The translations under genes and the position numbers were made by a program. A stretch of DNA of 39,846 nt from assembly GCA_902604065.1 (NCBI GenBank), contig CACKXF010000011.1, positions 1 through 39,846 of the forward strand. Direction: 5' to 3'. Below, piece by piece: positions 31,545 through 39,846 of the stretch. This DNA is from an uncultured Pelagibacteraceae bacterium. GTDB lineage: Bacteria > Pseudomonadota > Alphaproteobacteria > Pelagibacterales > Pelagibacteraceae. Below the pieces are notes generated by a model, which had not been told where the DNA came from, did no database searches, and saw only the letters and a list, made by a program, of their open reading frames with translations. The number at the start of each line of letters is the position of its first letter. The first letter of the stretch is position 1.

Positions 31545-32089
31545 GGTAATGCTTTAGGACTCGTACTTTTTGAGTTCATATATAAAATAACAGAAGCTCT
31601 ATCTTTTTCTTTTCTTAATCCCGCGAAAGCCATTTTAGTTCCTTTGATATAAGCCTGAGGTTTAATTAAGTACGAGTTCATTTCTTCAAATGACCATTCT
31701 TTTGCATAAGCCTTCATAGCTTTTGAATATTTATAATCTGTAATCGATCCAGCAGTTCTGCCTATAACACCCCAAAGGTTAGGGCCAATTTTATTTTTTC
31801 CATCAGCGGCAATCATATGACAGGCTGAACATTTTTTAAAAACCTTCTCACCATGAGCAAGATCACCCATTGCTAAGAGATCCTTTATATTTATAACTTC
31901 TACGATCTTTTTTGACTCCGATGAGGTCTCACTTAAAGAAATATTATTTTCTAGTCCTTCTACTTTATAAGCGGAAACCTTAGGTTTTTCATTATAGAAA
32001 AGAATATCAGCTAGTTTCCCAATACCTATTATTATTAATGCAGTAAGCAGTATCGAAGCTATAATTTTATTTATTTCAAAACTGTCCAT
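31541..32089 (-). CDS. Membrane-anchored class I cytochrome c (CycM-like)
   Basis: A c-type cytochrome that carries electrons from the bc1 complex to terminal oxidase. An uncleaved N-terminal anchor (residues 9-30, IIASILLTALIIIGIGKLADIL) is followed by a linker of about 45 residues and one haem domain. The haem-binding motif is CSACH at 87-91, and the distal Met is probably M153 (GTKMAF). The IGPNLWGVIGR segment is typical of cytochrome c2/c552. Length 182 aa. This layout matches the CycM type of Alphaproteobacteria. Confidence 0.9.
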   Translation of the reverse strand: MDSFEINKIIASILLTALIIIGIGKLADILFYNEKPKVSAYKVEGLENNISLSETSSESKKIVEVINIKDLLAMGDLAHGEKVFKKCSACHMIAADGKNKIGPNLWGVIGRTAGSITDYKYSKAMKAYAKEWSFEEMNSYLIKPQAYIKGTKMAFAGLRKEKDRASVILYMNSKSTSPKALP

Positions 32090-32183
32090 ATATTTGATAA
32101 GTACATATGACGTATAACATGAGTTTAAAAAAAAAACCTTAATTTAAAATGATTTTTTTGCGTCTTTTTAGCCGCATTATTGC

Positions 32184-32915
32184 ATGACTGATAACGTAAT
32201 AATTATTCCAACAAGATTAGAAGCATCCAGGTTGCCTGGTAAGCCGTTAAAAAAAATTAATAATATAGAAATGATATTGCATGTTTATAAAGCAGCAAAA
32301 GAAGCCGATGTTGGTGAAGTGATTGTAGCTTCTCCTAATGACCAAATAAATGAGTTAATAAAATCGAAAAAAGGATTATGTATTAAAACCCGAGCTAATC
32401 ATAAAACTGGTACAGATAGGATTTTTGAAATTTTTGATAAATATTTAAAAAAAAAACCAAATGTAATTATCAATTTGCAAGGAGATATGCCAAACATAAA
32501 ACCAGAAACGATCCAATACTTATCAAAATATATGGAAAAAAATTTATGTGATATTGGAACATTGTCTAGCGAATTTAAGAATGAGTCCGAGATTAATAAT
32601 GTTAACAATGTTAAGGTTCTAACAGATAAGCCTATTAGAAATAATAATTTTGAAAATGCTGTTGATTTTTTTAGAACTAATGACAAAAAGGAAAATGGAT
32701 ATATTTATCATCATATAGGAATTTATGCCTTTACTAATGAAGCTTTATTGAGGTATGTAAGATTAAATCAAACTAATAACGAATTAGAACGGAATTTGGA
32801 ACAATTAAGAGCACTTGATAATAATATGAAAATTCATGTTGGATATACTACATTTCCGCCACTTAGCGTAGATACTGAAGAAGACCTAAATAAAATTAAA
32901 AGGTTAATGAAATAA
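32184..32915 (+). CDS. kdsB: 3-deoxy-manno-octulosonate cytidylyltransferase
   Basis: Activates KDO as CMP-KDO for lipopolysaccharide synthesis. The nucleotide-binding IIPTRLEASRLPGKPL is at the N-terminus, followed by TGTDRIFE, VINLQGDMPNI with the metal Asp, and the YHHIGIYAF and VDTEEDL motifs. The length of 243 aa is normal. With kdsD in the minus-strand operon, two KDO steps are encoded in this window. It is followed one base later by pheA. Confidence 0.95.
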   Translation: MTDNVIIIPTRLEASRLPGKPLKKINNIEMILHVYKAAKEADVGEVIVASPNDQINELIKSKKGLCIKTRANHKTGTDRIFEIFDKYLKKKPNVIINLQGDMPNIKPETIQYLSKYMEKNLCDIGTLSSEFKNESEINNVNNVKVLTDKPIRNNNFENAVDFFRTNDKKENGYIYHHIGIYAFTNEALLRYVRLNQTNNELERNLEQLRALDNNMKIHVGYTTFPPLSVDTEEDLNKIKRLMK

Positions 32916-32916
32916 T

Positions 32917-33759
32917 ATGAAAAAAATAAAAATAGCTTTTCAAGGAGAGCTCGGTGCTTATTCTCATATCGCTATCAATGCGCTCTTTGATAATGCAGAA
33001 ATTAAAACATGCTCAACATTTGAGGAAACTTTTAAAGTAGCGCATGAAGATGAAGACTATAAAATAATAATACCTTTAGAAAATTCACTAGCTGGTAGAG
33101 TTGCTGATATTCATTATTTGCTTCCAAAATACAAATTACAAATTCATGCTGAACATTTTCAGAAGGTTGAACACAACCTTTTAGCCAAACAAGGCTCAAA
33201 ATTAGAAGAAATAAAATTTGTAAGAAGTCATGCACAGGCTATTGGACAATGTCAAAAAATTATAATGGAAAAAAAGTATAAAACAATTATTTCAGCAGAT
33301 ACAGCTGGATCTGCTAAAGAACTAGCAGATGGAAATGATAAATCTATCGCAGCTATAGCCTCTAAACTTTCAGCTGATATCTATAAATTAAATATTTTAA
33401 AAGAGAACATAGAAGATGAAAAAGGCAACGTTACAAGATTTTTAATAATGGGAAAAAATGTTCAACAACCAGAATTTAAAAAAGGTATAAAATATATTAC
33501 AACTTGTATTTTCAGATTAAAAAGTGAACCTGCAGCTCTTTACAAATCTTTAGGAGGATTTGCTACCAATCAAGTAAATATGACAAAATTAGAAAGTTTT
33601 TCAGTAAAAAATACCTTTGCCCAAACCAATTTTTATTTAGATTTTGAAGGTCATTTGGAAGAAAAATCTGTTCAAAATGCCATGGAAGAACTTGGATTCC
33701 ACACTGAAAGCTTAGATATTCTAGGCGTTTACGAGGCATCGAATTTTAGACAAAATTAG
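32917..33759 (+). CDS. pheA: Prephenate dehydratase (monofunctional)
   Basis: Makes phenylpyruvate from prephenate in phenylalanine synthesis. The catalytic domain begins KIKIAFQGELGAYSH, includes PLENSLAGRVADI and ends with the catalytic TRF motif at residues 173-175. An ACT regulatory domain (roughly 190-272) follows, with the Phe-binding region ALYKSLGGFATNQVNMTKLE. No chorismate mutase domain is present, as usual in Alphaproteobacteria. The length of 280 aa is normal. Confidence 0.95.
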   Translation: MKKIKIAFQGELGAYSHIAINALFDNAEIKTCSTFEETFKVAHEDEDYKIIIPLENSLAGRVADIHYLLPKYKLQIHAEHFQKVEHNLLAKQGSKLEEIKFVRSHAQAIGQCQKIIMEKKYKTIISADTAGSAKELADGNDKSIAAIASKLSADIYKLNILKENIEDEKGNVTRFLIMGKNVQQPEFKKGIKYITTCIFRLKSEPAALYKSLGGFATNQVNMTKLESFSVKNTFAQTNFYLDFEGHLEEKSVQNAMEELGFHTESLDILGVYEASNFRQN

Positions 33760-33781
33760 TCCACATAAAATAATTCTACTC

Positions 33782-33811
33782 TTGTGGTAATCAAAAAGAT
33801 CTTGATATAAT
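33782..33811 (+). promoter_or_regulatory. Likely promoter of the SRP RNA gene
   Basis: A perfect TATAAT (33806-33811) lies six bases before the predicted 5' end of the 4.5S RNA, with TTGTGG (33782-33787) 18 bases upstream as a weak -35. Position relative to the RNA end gives this more weight than sequence alone. Confidence 0.6.
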
Positions 33812-33817
33812 CAATTT

Positions 33818-33907
33818 GAGGTTGGCATCAGGTGGATATTTCATCAACCCGGTCAGGTCTGAAAAGAAGCAGCCGTAGTGAAAATTATTCAGGTTGTTGC
33901 CTGCCTC
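33818..33907 (+). ncRNA. ffs: 4.5S signal recognition particle RNA (small bacterial type)
   Basis: The universally conserved domain IV is readable as GGTCAGGTCTGAAAAGAAGC followed by AGCC. The tetraloop is GAAA closed by a U-A pair, compared with GGAA closed by C-G in E. coli. Ends were set by pairing GAGG at 33818 with CCTC at 33904-33907. The about 90-base size fits the short bacterial form without an Alu domain. It binds Ffh for co-translational membrane targeting. It ends seven bases before dnaX, the usual alphaproteobacterial neighbour. Confidence 0.93.
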
Positions 33908-33914
33908 TTAAAAA

Positions 33915-35594
33915 ATGAAACAAAACAGAATTTTAGCATTAAAGTATAGACCTCAAAATTTTAAAGATTTAATTGGTCAAGACGTTATGTCAAAGACTGT
34001 GACCAACGCTATTAAAATTGAAAAAACACCTAACGCTTATTTACTAACAGGTATTAGAGGAGTTGGTAAAACAACTACTGCCAGGCTGATAGCGAAAGCT
34101 TTAAACTGTGAGAACAATAATAATAATAAATTAAATTGCAACTCTGCAAAACCTTGTTCTACTTGTAACGATATAATCAATTCTAAACATATAGATGTTT
34201 TAGAAATGGACGCAGCATCAAAAACGGGTATAGATGATATAAGAGAATTAATAGAAAACTCAAAGTATAGTCCTACGAATGCAAAATTCAAAATTTTTAT
34301 TATCGATGAGGTTCACATGCTTTCCAAACAAGCTTTTAATGGATTGCTTAAAACTTTGGAAGAACCACCTAATAGTTTAAAATTTATATTAGCAACGACA
34401 GAGGTAAAGAAGATACCCGTTACTATTATCTCTAGATGTCAAAGATTTGATCTTAAAAGAGTTAGTATATCAGAAATGCAAAAACATATTAAAGATATAT
34501 CAAATAAAGAAAATGGAAAAGTCTCTGATGGAGCTGCACGCATAATTGCTCAAGTATCAGAAGGATCTGTCAGAGATGCATTGTCTTTATTGGACAGAGC
34601 TTTAGTCTTTCAAAATATAGACGCAAAGAACCAGATTGAGGAGAGTGACATAAGAAACATGTTAGGATTAGCTGATAAAAGCAAATCGATTGAGCTTCTT
34701 AAAAATGCTTTCGGAGGAAACGCTGCAGGAGCTATGAAAATCTTAAAAAGTTTAATAGAGGACGGATTAGAGCCCAAGTCTTTTTTGTTAGATATTCTTG
34801 AAATATTAAGTCTTGTAAATAGAAAATTAAGTCTAGGCACGATTGAAAATGACAAGATGATTCCTGAAGCAGAGATTAATTTAATAAACGGTATGTCGGA
34901 GGGATTAAATATCGGAGATTTAGGACTATTTTGGCAATTAACTTTAAAAACTATTGAAGATTTAAAAATATTAGGAAATGAACAAATTACTCTAGAGATG
35001 TATATTTCCCAGCTCGTTTTTATTAAAGGATTAAGGTCAGAAAATAAAAATAGTATTGAAAAAGAAATTAAGGAAAATGCATCTTCAAAAGATCGAACCA
35101 TTGATGGTATTGATACAAAGACAAGTGATACTTCAAATTTAAAGATTAAAAGTCAGTTAAAAAATACAGAGCAATTAAAAACTAAAAACTTAAATAATCC
35201 AAATGCAGATGGAAAAACAATTAACAAATATAAAATTAATAAATATGAAGATATAGTTGAGCTTGCTAATAGAGAAAATGATATTGAACTTAAATATGAT
35301 TTAGAAAGAAATGTAAAATTAGTTAGTTTTAGTTATGGTAAGATTAATATTAGTTTCAATGAAAAGCTAAATAAAAATTTTATTAAACTGTTGACTGAAA
35401 AACTCGTTTCATGGACTGGTGATCGTTGGATTATTTCATTAAGTCAAAATGTTGGAGGTAAAACTTTATTTGAAAAAAAAGTCGAACAAAAATCTTCACA
35501 ACTAAATGAAGCTAAAAAAGATGAAGAAATAAAAAAAATACTTAATATCTTTGATGACGCGAATTTAGTAGAGATTAAGGAAAACGAGGAATAA
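33915..35594 (+). CDS. dnaX: DNA polymerase III subunits tau/gamma
   Basis: ATPase of the clamp loader. Walker A GIRGVGKTT is at residues 46-54, a zinc-binding Cys set is at 65, 75, 81 and 84, the IIDEVHML Walker B follows, and the sensor region has TTEVKKIPVTIISRCQRF. Domain III and a shortened, Lys/Asn-rich tau-specific C-terminal part (from about residue 375) follow. At 559 aa it is shorter than E. coli tau (643). The start lies seven bases after the SRP RNA, with no Shine-Dalgarno sequence. The stop TAA is followed directly by the ybaB ATG. Confidence 0.95.
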   Translation: MKQNRILALKYRPQNFKDLIGQDVMSKTVTNAIKIEKTPNAYLLTGIRGVGKTTTARLIAKALNCENNNNNKLNCNSAKPCSTCNDIINSKHIDVLEMDAASKTGIDDIRELIENSKYSPTNAKFKIFIIDEVHMLSKQAFNGLLKTLEEPPNSLKFILATTEVKKIPVTIISRCQRFDLKRVSISEMQKHIKDISNKENGKVSDGAARIIAQVSEGSVRDALSLLDRALVFQNIDAKNQIEESDIRNMLGLADKSKSIELLKNAFGGNAAGAMKILKSLIEDGLEPKSFLLDILEILSLVNRKLSLGTIENDKMIPEAEINLINGMSEGLNIGDLGLFWQLTLKTIEDLKILGNEQITLEMYISQLVFIKGLRSENKNSIEKEIKENASSKDRTIDGIDTKTSDTSNLKIKSQLKNTEQLKTKNLNNPNADGKTINKYKINKYEDIVELANRENDIELKYDLERNVKLVSFSYGKINISFNEKLNKNFIKLLTEKLVSWTGDRWIISLSQNVGGKTLFEKKVEQKSSQLNEAKKDEEIKKILNIFDDANLVEIKENEE

Positions 35595-35915
35595 ATGACC
35601 AACTTTAACGACATGCTACAAAAAGCAAAACTAATGCAAGATCAGATGAAAAAGGCTCAAGAAGAAATTAAAAATATTGAAGTAGAAGGTAAGTCCGGAG
35701 GAGATCTAGTGACTGTTATTTTAAAAGGTGATTATGAATTTAAATCTATTAAGATAAGTGAAGAGGCCAAAAAAGAAAATCAAGATATTATAAATGATTT
35801 AATTATTGCCGCATATAATAATGCCAAACAAAATCTTAAAAAAAAATCATCTGATGAGATCTCAAAAATAACAGGTGGAATAAATTTACCTTTTGACATT
35901 AAATTTCCAACATAA
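35595..35915 (+). CDS. ybaB: YbaB/EbfC family nucleoid-associated protein
   Basis: Small dimeric DNA-binding protein of the nucleoid, 106 aa. MLQKAKLMQDQMKKAQEEIK is the characteristic N-terminal helix, followed by the strand VEGKSGGDLVTVILKGDYEFKSI and the C-terminal helix. The dnaX-ybaB-recR order is one of the most conserved in bacteria and supports the call. It shares one base with recR. Confidence 0.95.
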   Translation: MTNFNDMLQKAKLMQDQMKKAQEEIKNIEVEGKSGGDLVTVILKGDYEFKSIKISEEAKKENQDIINDLIIAAYNNAKQNLKKKSSDEISKITGGINLPFDIKFPT

Positions 35916-36520
35916 TGGATAATAATATTCTAGAAATCGATGAGTTAATTAAACAATTTTCTAAGCTACCAGGGCTTGGGCCCAAATCAGCTAAACGAAT
36001 AATCTTAAAACTAATTAATAATAAAGACTCAATGATTAAGCCATTAACAAAATCTTTAGCTAATGTTTATAAAAATGTTGTCAGATGTAATGACTGTGGA
36101 AATTTAAAGATAATTGATAAAAATTGTATTTGTAAAATTGAAATGAATTATAACAAAATATGTGTTGTGGAGAATTTGGCAGACATGTGGGTTATAGACT
36201 CAGCCAGTATATACAAAGGCTATTTTCATATTCTCGGAGGAACGATTAGTTCTAATGAAAATTATGATAAAAAAAATCTATTAATAGACTCTTTGATTGA
36301 CAGAATAAAAAAAAATAGTTTAGAGGAAGTAATTATTGCCACTAGTGCAACTGTTGAAGGCCAAACAACTGCACATTATATAGAGGATTTAATAAAAAAT
36401 GATAAAATAAAAATTACTAAATTAGCTCAAGGTTTACCTGTTGGAGGAGAAATCGAACAACTCGATGATGGAACTTTGTTTTCAGCGTTCAAAAATCGTG
36501 TGCCAGTTAAGAAAATTTAG
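35915..36520 (+). CDS. recR: Recombination protein RecR
   Basis: Works with RecO and RecF to load RecA at gaps. The N-terminal helix-hairpin-helix [11 protein letters not shown] is at residues 18-28. A four-Cys zinc site (CNDCGN and CICK) is in the middle, and the Toprim domain begins [11 protein letters not shown]. The C-terminal Walker-like [16 protein letters not shown] is intact. The length of 201 aa is normal. Its stop TAG overlaps the convergent glcB stop in the four bases TTAG. Confidence 0.95.
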   Translation: MDNNILEIDELIKQFSKLPGLGPKSAKRIILKLINNKDSMIKPLTKSLANVYKNVVRCNDCGNLKIIDKNCICKIEMNYNKICVVENLADMWVIDSASIYKGYFHILGGTISSNENYDKKNLLIDSLIDRIKKNSLEEVIIATSATVEGQTTAHYIEDLIKNDKIKITKLAQGLPVGGEIEQLDDGTLFSAFKNRVPVKKI

Positions 36521-38682
36521 AATTCTTTTTTTTTAATTCTTTTTTCATGAAGAAGCGGCTCAGTATAACCTGATGGTTGAACTCTTCCTTTAAAAACGAG
36601 GTCACAAGCAGCTGAGAAAGCAATTGAATTTTCAAAGTCTTTTGACATTTTTGTATATCCCGACCTACCACTTCGATTATATGCTGGATCTTTATCATTT
36701 TGTTCATCTACTATTGTTGCCATCTTTTTCATTACTTTCATCACCTGTTCTTTTGTACAAATGTTGTGGTGCAGCCAATTAGCTATATGTTGAGAAGATA
36801 TTCTTAAAGTAGCTCTATCTTCCATTAAACCAATATTATTGATATCAGGCACTTTAGAACAACCTACACCTTGGTCAATCCACCTTACTACATAACCCAA
36901 AATACCTTGCGCGTTATTTTCAAGTTCTCTATTGATATCTTCAGAGGACCAATTAGGTCTATCCGCTTTAGGTATGTTTAAAATATCATTTAGTTTAGCC
37001 TTTGCTCTAGAACGAATTTTGTCTTGTTCAACAAACACATTTACTTTGTGATAATGCATTGAGTGCAATGTCGCAGCGGTAGGCGAAGGCACCCAAGCAC
37101 AATTAGCACCCGATTTTGGGTGTCCAATTTTTTGCTCCATCATGTTTCCCATTTGATCAGGCATAGCCCACATGCCTTTCCCAATTTGTGCCTTACCTGA
37201 AAAACCGCACTCTAAACCAATATCTACGTTCCAGTTTTCATAAGCGTTAAGCCATTTAGATTTTTTCATTTCACCTTTAAAAATCATAGGACCAGCCTCA
37301 AATGAGGTATGCATTTCGTCTCCTGTTCTATCTAAAAAACCAGTATTTATAAATACAACTCTATTTTTAACTTCTCTTATACATTCTTTTAAATTCACAG
37401 TAGTTCTTCTCTCTTCATCCATTATCCCTACTTTGAGAGAATATTTTTTAATATCTAATGCTTCTTCAACTTTTCCAAACAAGGTATTTGTGAAAGCAAC
37501 TTCTTCTGGACCATGCATTTTTGGTTTTACAATATAAACAGAGTTAGTTCTGGAATTTTTTTTATTTTTAAAATCGTGTAAAGAACAAAGAGAAGCTACG
37601 TAAGCATCCATTATACCCTCAGGTATCTCTGATCCATCTTTTAATATTATTGAAGAATTGGTCATTAAATGGCCAACGTTTCGATTTAATAATAAAGCCC
37701 TTCCATGTAAAGTAATTTTATCTCCATCTTTAGAAATATAATTTCGATTAGGGTTTAATTTTCGAATAAATTTTTTTCCATTTTTTTCCATATTAGCGGT
37801 CAAATCACCTTTCATCAGACCCAACCAATTTCTATAACATTTTACTTTATCTTCAGCATCAACTGCAGCTACTGAGTCCTCATTATCAATAATCGTAGAA
37901 ATAGCAGACTCCATGACAACATCGGATATAGATGCTTTATCTGATTTTCCAATTATATGATTTGGATTAATTAAAATATCTATATGAAGATTATTATTTT
38001 TTATTAATATTGAATCTGGAGCATTTTTTTCTCCTTTATAACCGATAAATTGTGCTTTATTTTCAAGATTATTTTCTTTCTCATTTGCAAAAAAAACTAA
38101 GTCTTTATTTTGTATTTTAATTTTTGTTACTTCTTTCCAACTTAAATTTGAAATGGGCGCTATTTCATTTAAAAAATCTCTAACATAATTTATAACTTTA
38201 GCTCCTCTTTCAGGATTATAGCCTGTACCTTTATCTCCTGAGATAACATCTGTTCCGTATAAAGCATCATATAAACTGCCCCAACGAGCATTAGCAGCAT
38301 TTAAAGCATATCTAGCATTGTCCACTGGAACTACTAGTTGCGGTCCTGCAATAGAAGAGATTTCCTCATCCACATTAGAGGTCTCAATCTTAAAACTTTC
38401 TTTTTCTTCAACTATATATGAAATTGATTTTAAAAATTCGGTATATTTTTTTTGGTCAAATTCTTTATCAGAATTATTTTTATGCCACTTGTCGATTTTA
38501 TCTTGTATTAACTCTCTCTTTTCAATTAATAATTTATTAATAGGCGCAAGTTCATGAACATCTTTTTCAAATTTTTTCCAAAAATTATCTGAATTAATGT
38601 TTGTACCTGGGATCACTTCTTCATTAATAAAATCAAATAGAGCTGAGTTTATCTGAAGTCCATTTTTGTTAATAATATTCAT
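36517..38682 (-). CDS. glcB: Malate synthase G
   Basis: Condenses glyoxylate and acetyl-CoA to malate. Family segments include [16 protein letters not shown] with the catalytic Arg, [30 protein letters not shown] and [17 protein letters not shown]. The 721-724 aa length is typical of isoform G. The track uses a TTG at 38691; the ATG at 38682 starts [18 protein letters not shown] and is preferred. A tandem glycine riboswitch ends just before the start codon, linking expression to glycine, which yields glyoxylate. The gene end overlaps recR by four bases. Confidence 0.95.
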   Translation of the reverse strand: MNIINKNGLQINSALFDFINEEVIPGTNINSDNFWKKFEKDVHELAPINKLLIEKRELIQDKIDKWHKNNSDKEFDQKKYTEFLKSISYIVEEKESFKIETSNVDEEISSIAGPQLVVPVDNARYALNAANARWGSLYDALYGTDVISGDKGTGYNPERGAKVINYVRDFLNEIAPISNLSWKEVTKIKIQNKDLVFFANEKENNLENKAQFIGYKGEKNAPDSILIKNNNLHIDILINPNHIIGKSDKASISDVVMESAISTIIDNEDSVAAVDAEDKVKCYRNWLGLMKGDLTANMEKNGKKFIRKLNPNRNYISKDGDKITLHGRALLLNRNVGHLMTNSSIILKDGSEIPEGIMDAYVASLCSLHDFKNKKNSRTNSVYIVKPKMHGPEEVAFTNTLFGKVEEALDIKKYSLKVGIMDEERRTTVNLKECIREVKNRVVFINTGFLDRTGDEMHTSFEAGPMIFKGEMKKSKWLNAYENWNVDIGLECGFSGKAQIGKGMWAMPDQMGNMMEQKIGHPKSGANCAWVPSPTAATLHSMHYHKVNVFVEQDKIRSRAKAKLNDILNIPKADRPNWSSEDINRELENNAQGILGYVVRWIDQGVGCSKVPDINNIGLMEDRATLRISSQHIANWLHHNICTKEQVMKVMKKMATIVDEQNDKDPAYNRSGRSGYTKMSKDFENSIAFSAACDLVFKGRVQPSGYTEPLLHEKRIKKKEF

Positions 38683-38684
38683 AC

Positions 38685-38716
38685 GTACCAATCTAACACC
38701 CCATCTGTATTGGTAC
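38685..38716 (-). promoter_or_regulatory. Alternative stem that would mask the glcB start region
   Basis: On the minus strand GTACCAAT (within glycine aptamer II, 38716-38709) is the exact complement of ATTGGTAC (38692-38685), which ends two bases before the preferred glcB ATG and includes the alternative TTG start. Forming this 8-bp stem would break the 3' part of aptamer II, so the two folds exclude each other. This is the expected design of a translational ON switch: glycine stabilises the aptamer and frees the initiation region. No separate Shine-Dalgarno motif is seen. Confidence 0.65.
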
Positions 38717-38838
38717 CTGAGAGATTTGCTCCTTCGGTGAGATATTATCTCTTTCCAGAATTATTTTTGCACGGTCCTTTTGCCTGAGAGTTTCCGGGGT
38801 GGTTGCTCCTTCGGCGCTGTAAATACAGTCTCTCCCGT
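38697..38838 (-). promoter_or_regulatory. Tandem glycine riboswitch of malate synthase
   Basis: Read on the minus strand, two aptamers follow each other. Aptamer I (about 38837-38772) has CGGGAGAGAC, GCGCCGAAGGAGCAACC and AACTCTCAGGCAAAAGGACC. Aptamer II (about 38758-38697) has TGGAAAGAGA, TCACCGAAGGAGCAA and ATCTCTCAGG. These are the conserved cores of the gcvT-type glycine riboswitch. Aptamer II departs from consensus after CAGG, with TACCAATACAGA in place of CAAAAGGACAGA. The usual target is the glycine cleavage operon; control of malate synthase is characteristic of SAR11. Confidence 0.95.
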
Positions 38839-38950
38839 TTTTTTATATATTTTGGACTTTTATAAAATTAAAGTCAATTATTTATATCAACCTCAATATA
38901 AATTAATTAATTAAATTCTAATAAAACGGGAATTATGATATGTAACAATC

Positions 38951-39846
38951 ATGAAAAATTACCTTGAATTTGAAAAAGAAATAAAAAATTTAGAAGAGGA
39001 AATGGAGGGCCTTAAAAGCCCAGGTGCTGAGGGGATATCAGAAGTTGATACTAGTAAAATAAAATCTACTCAAGATCAGATAAACTCAAAATTAAAAAGT
39101 GTATATTCTAATTTAAATAGCTGGCAAAAAACATTAGTAGCAAGACACGAAGATAGACCTAGAGCAAAATACTACATAAATAAAATTTTTAATAATTTTA
39201 CACCTCTATCTGGAGATAGGTATTTTGGAGATGATAAATCTGTAACAGTTGGATTTGGTTTGATAGAAAATAAATCTGTACTTGTTATTGGCCAAGAAAA
39301 AGGAGAAGATTTAAATTCTAGAATTACAAAAAATTTTGGAATGATGAGTCCTGAAGGATATAGAAAATGTATTAGACTTATGAAATTAGCTGATAGATTT
39401 CGAATACCGATTATCACATTCATTGACACTCCTGGCGCGTATCCAGGAATTGGAGCTGAACAACGAGGTCAAGCATCAGCAATAGCACACTCTATAGAAT
39501 GTTCTATGTCTTTAAAAGTTCCTAATATTTCAATCATAATCGGAGAAGGTGGCTCTGGAGGCGCAATAGCTTTGGCTTCTTCAAATAAAGTAATAATGTT
39601 AGAGAATTCAATTTATTCAGTAATCTCCCCAGAAGGTTGCGCTTCTATTTTATGGAGAGACCCAGGAAAGTCGCTTGAAGCAGCAGAAGCTATGAAACTA
39701 TCGTCACAAGATTTATTAAAATTAGGAGTTATTGATGAAATTATAGAGGAACCTACAGGTGGAGCGCATAGAAATTACGATGAAATATCTCAAGAGGTAA
39801 AAAAAACTATATTAGAAAATTTAAATTATTTTAAAGATATGAGCCC
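38951..39846 (+). CDS. accA: Acetyl-CoA carboxylase carboxyltransferase subunit alpha (3' end outside window)
   Basis: Partner of AccD in the malonyl-CoA-forming carboxyltransferase. The ORF track missed it because no stop occurs before the window edge. It starts MKNYLEFEKEIKNLEEEMEG, matching the family's N-terminal coiled helix, and continues with ARHEDRPRAKYYI, FGMMSPEGYRK, FIDTPGAYPGIGAEQRGQ, IIGEGGSGGAIAL and VISPEGCASILWRD. About 298 residues are visible of an expected 315-320. The 258-base divergent region shared with glcB contains the riboswitch and presumably both promoters; an imperfect repeat GACTTT-N9-AAAGTC lies at 38855-38875. Confidence 0.95.
   Translation, partial: MKNYLEFEKEIKNLEEEMEGLKSPGAEGISEVDTSKIKSTQDQINSKLKSVYSNLNSWQKTLVARHEDRPRAKYYINKIFNNFTPLSGDRYFGDDKSVTVGFGLIENKSVLVIGQEKGEDLNSRITKNFGMMSPEGYRKCIRLMKLADRFRIPIITFIDTPGAYPGIGAEQRGQASAIAHSIECSMSLKVPNISIIIGEGGSGGAIALASSNKVIMLENSIYSVISPEGCASILWRDPGKSLEAAEAMKLSSQDLLKLGVIDEIIEEPTGGAHRNYDEISQEVKKTILENLNYFKDMS

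Noticed and set aside
35473-35480. A8 run in dnaX as a programmed frameshift producing gamma
   Set aside because: It lies very near the C-terminus, not at the gamma/tau boundary, and A runs of this length are common in this genome.
36517-38691. TTG start for malate synthase given by the ORF track
   Set aside because: The ATG nine bases downstream gives the usual N-terminus; the TTG is inside the proposed masking stem and is kept only as an alternative.
1-39846. tRNA genes, CRISPR arrays, insertion sequences, prophage or integration sites
   Set aside because: Nearly all sequence is accounted for by housekeeping genes; no repeats with regular spacing, transposase motifs or tRNA T-loop patterns were seen in the gaps.

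Overview
The window is a compact, very AT-rich, gene-dense stretch of bacterial chromosome. It almost certainly comes from the SAR11 clade (Pelagibacterales, marine Alphaproteobacteria). The evidence is the low GC content, near-absence of intergenic DNA, constant use of ATGA/TAATG stop-start overlaps, Lys/Asn/Ile-rich proteins, a GcrA-type regulator, the alphaproteobacterial order ffs-dnaX-ybaB-recR, the order trpF-trpB-trpA-accD-folC, and a tandem glycine riboswitch in front of malate synthase, an arrangement described for SAR11. No taxon was confirmed by a search. There is no sign of a prophage, transposon, CRISPR array or integrated element. No gene-free stretch reaches 300 bases; the longest are about 267 bases (26826-27092) and about 260 bases (38692-38950, mostly riboswitch).

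Layout. 1-2246 (+): the 3' part of a cyclopropane-fatty-acid synthase and an extremely lysine-rich coiled-coil protein of unknown function. 2243-3706 (-): a secreted metallo-beta-lactamase-fold hydrolase, an untracked 56-aa membrane peptide whose start codon lies in a perfect palindrome, and a small lipoprotein. 3818-5790 (+): acyl-CoA thioesterase, purE, purK. 5791-8681 (-): 2-oxoglutarate dioxygenase, SRAP DNA-damage protein, flavoprotein and several small membrane proteins. 8736-11900 (+): a small gene rich in RNA hairpins, rmuC, exonuclease I and thioredoxin.

11897-24314 (-) is a nearly gap-free run of 14 genes: rnd, kdsD, lptC, lptB, aroA, cmk, rpsA, ihfB, pyrF, trpF, trpB, trpA, accD, folC. 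It mixes LPS export, nucleotide, aromatic amino acid, fatty-acid and folate metabolism with ribosomal protein S1. 24329-25847 (+) has an NDUFA9-like epimerase, an SMR-fold protein and a small membrane protein. 25857-28489 (-) has a PiT-like transporter and a gcrA/small protein/aquaporin operon. 28640-31544 (+) has an ABC-2 permease, argD and argF; 31541-32089 (-) is a membrane-anchored cytochrome c. 32184-36520 (+) has kdsB, pheA, the 4.5S SRP RNA, dnaX, ybaB and recR. 36517-38838 (-) is malate synthase G with its riboswitch. 38951 to the end (+) is accA, cut by the window edge.

Most noteworthy observations: (1) the tryptophan synthase pair has lost both partners of the classic inter-subunit salt bridge (alpha Asp56 to Thr, beta Lys167 to Val), has Asp for catalytic beta Glu109, and has a rebuilt serine-binding loop. 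The neighbouring TrpF and FolC also have altered signature loops. (2) The malate synthase glycine riboswitch has a visible 8-bp alternative stem that would cover the start region. (3) An SMR-family protein contains no acidic residue at all. (4) A hairpin-rich small gene lies at 8736-9026. (5) Four convergent gene pairs share their stop codons in an identical 4-base overlap.
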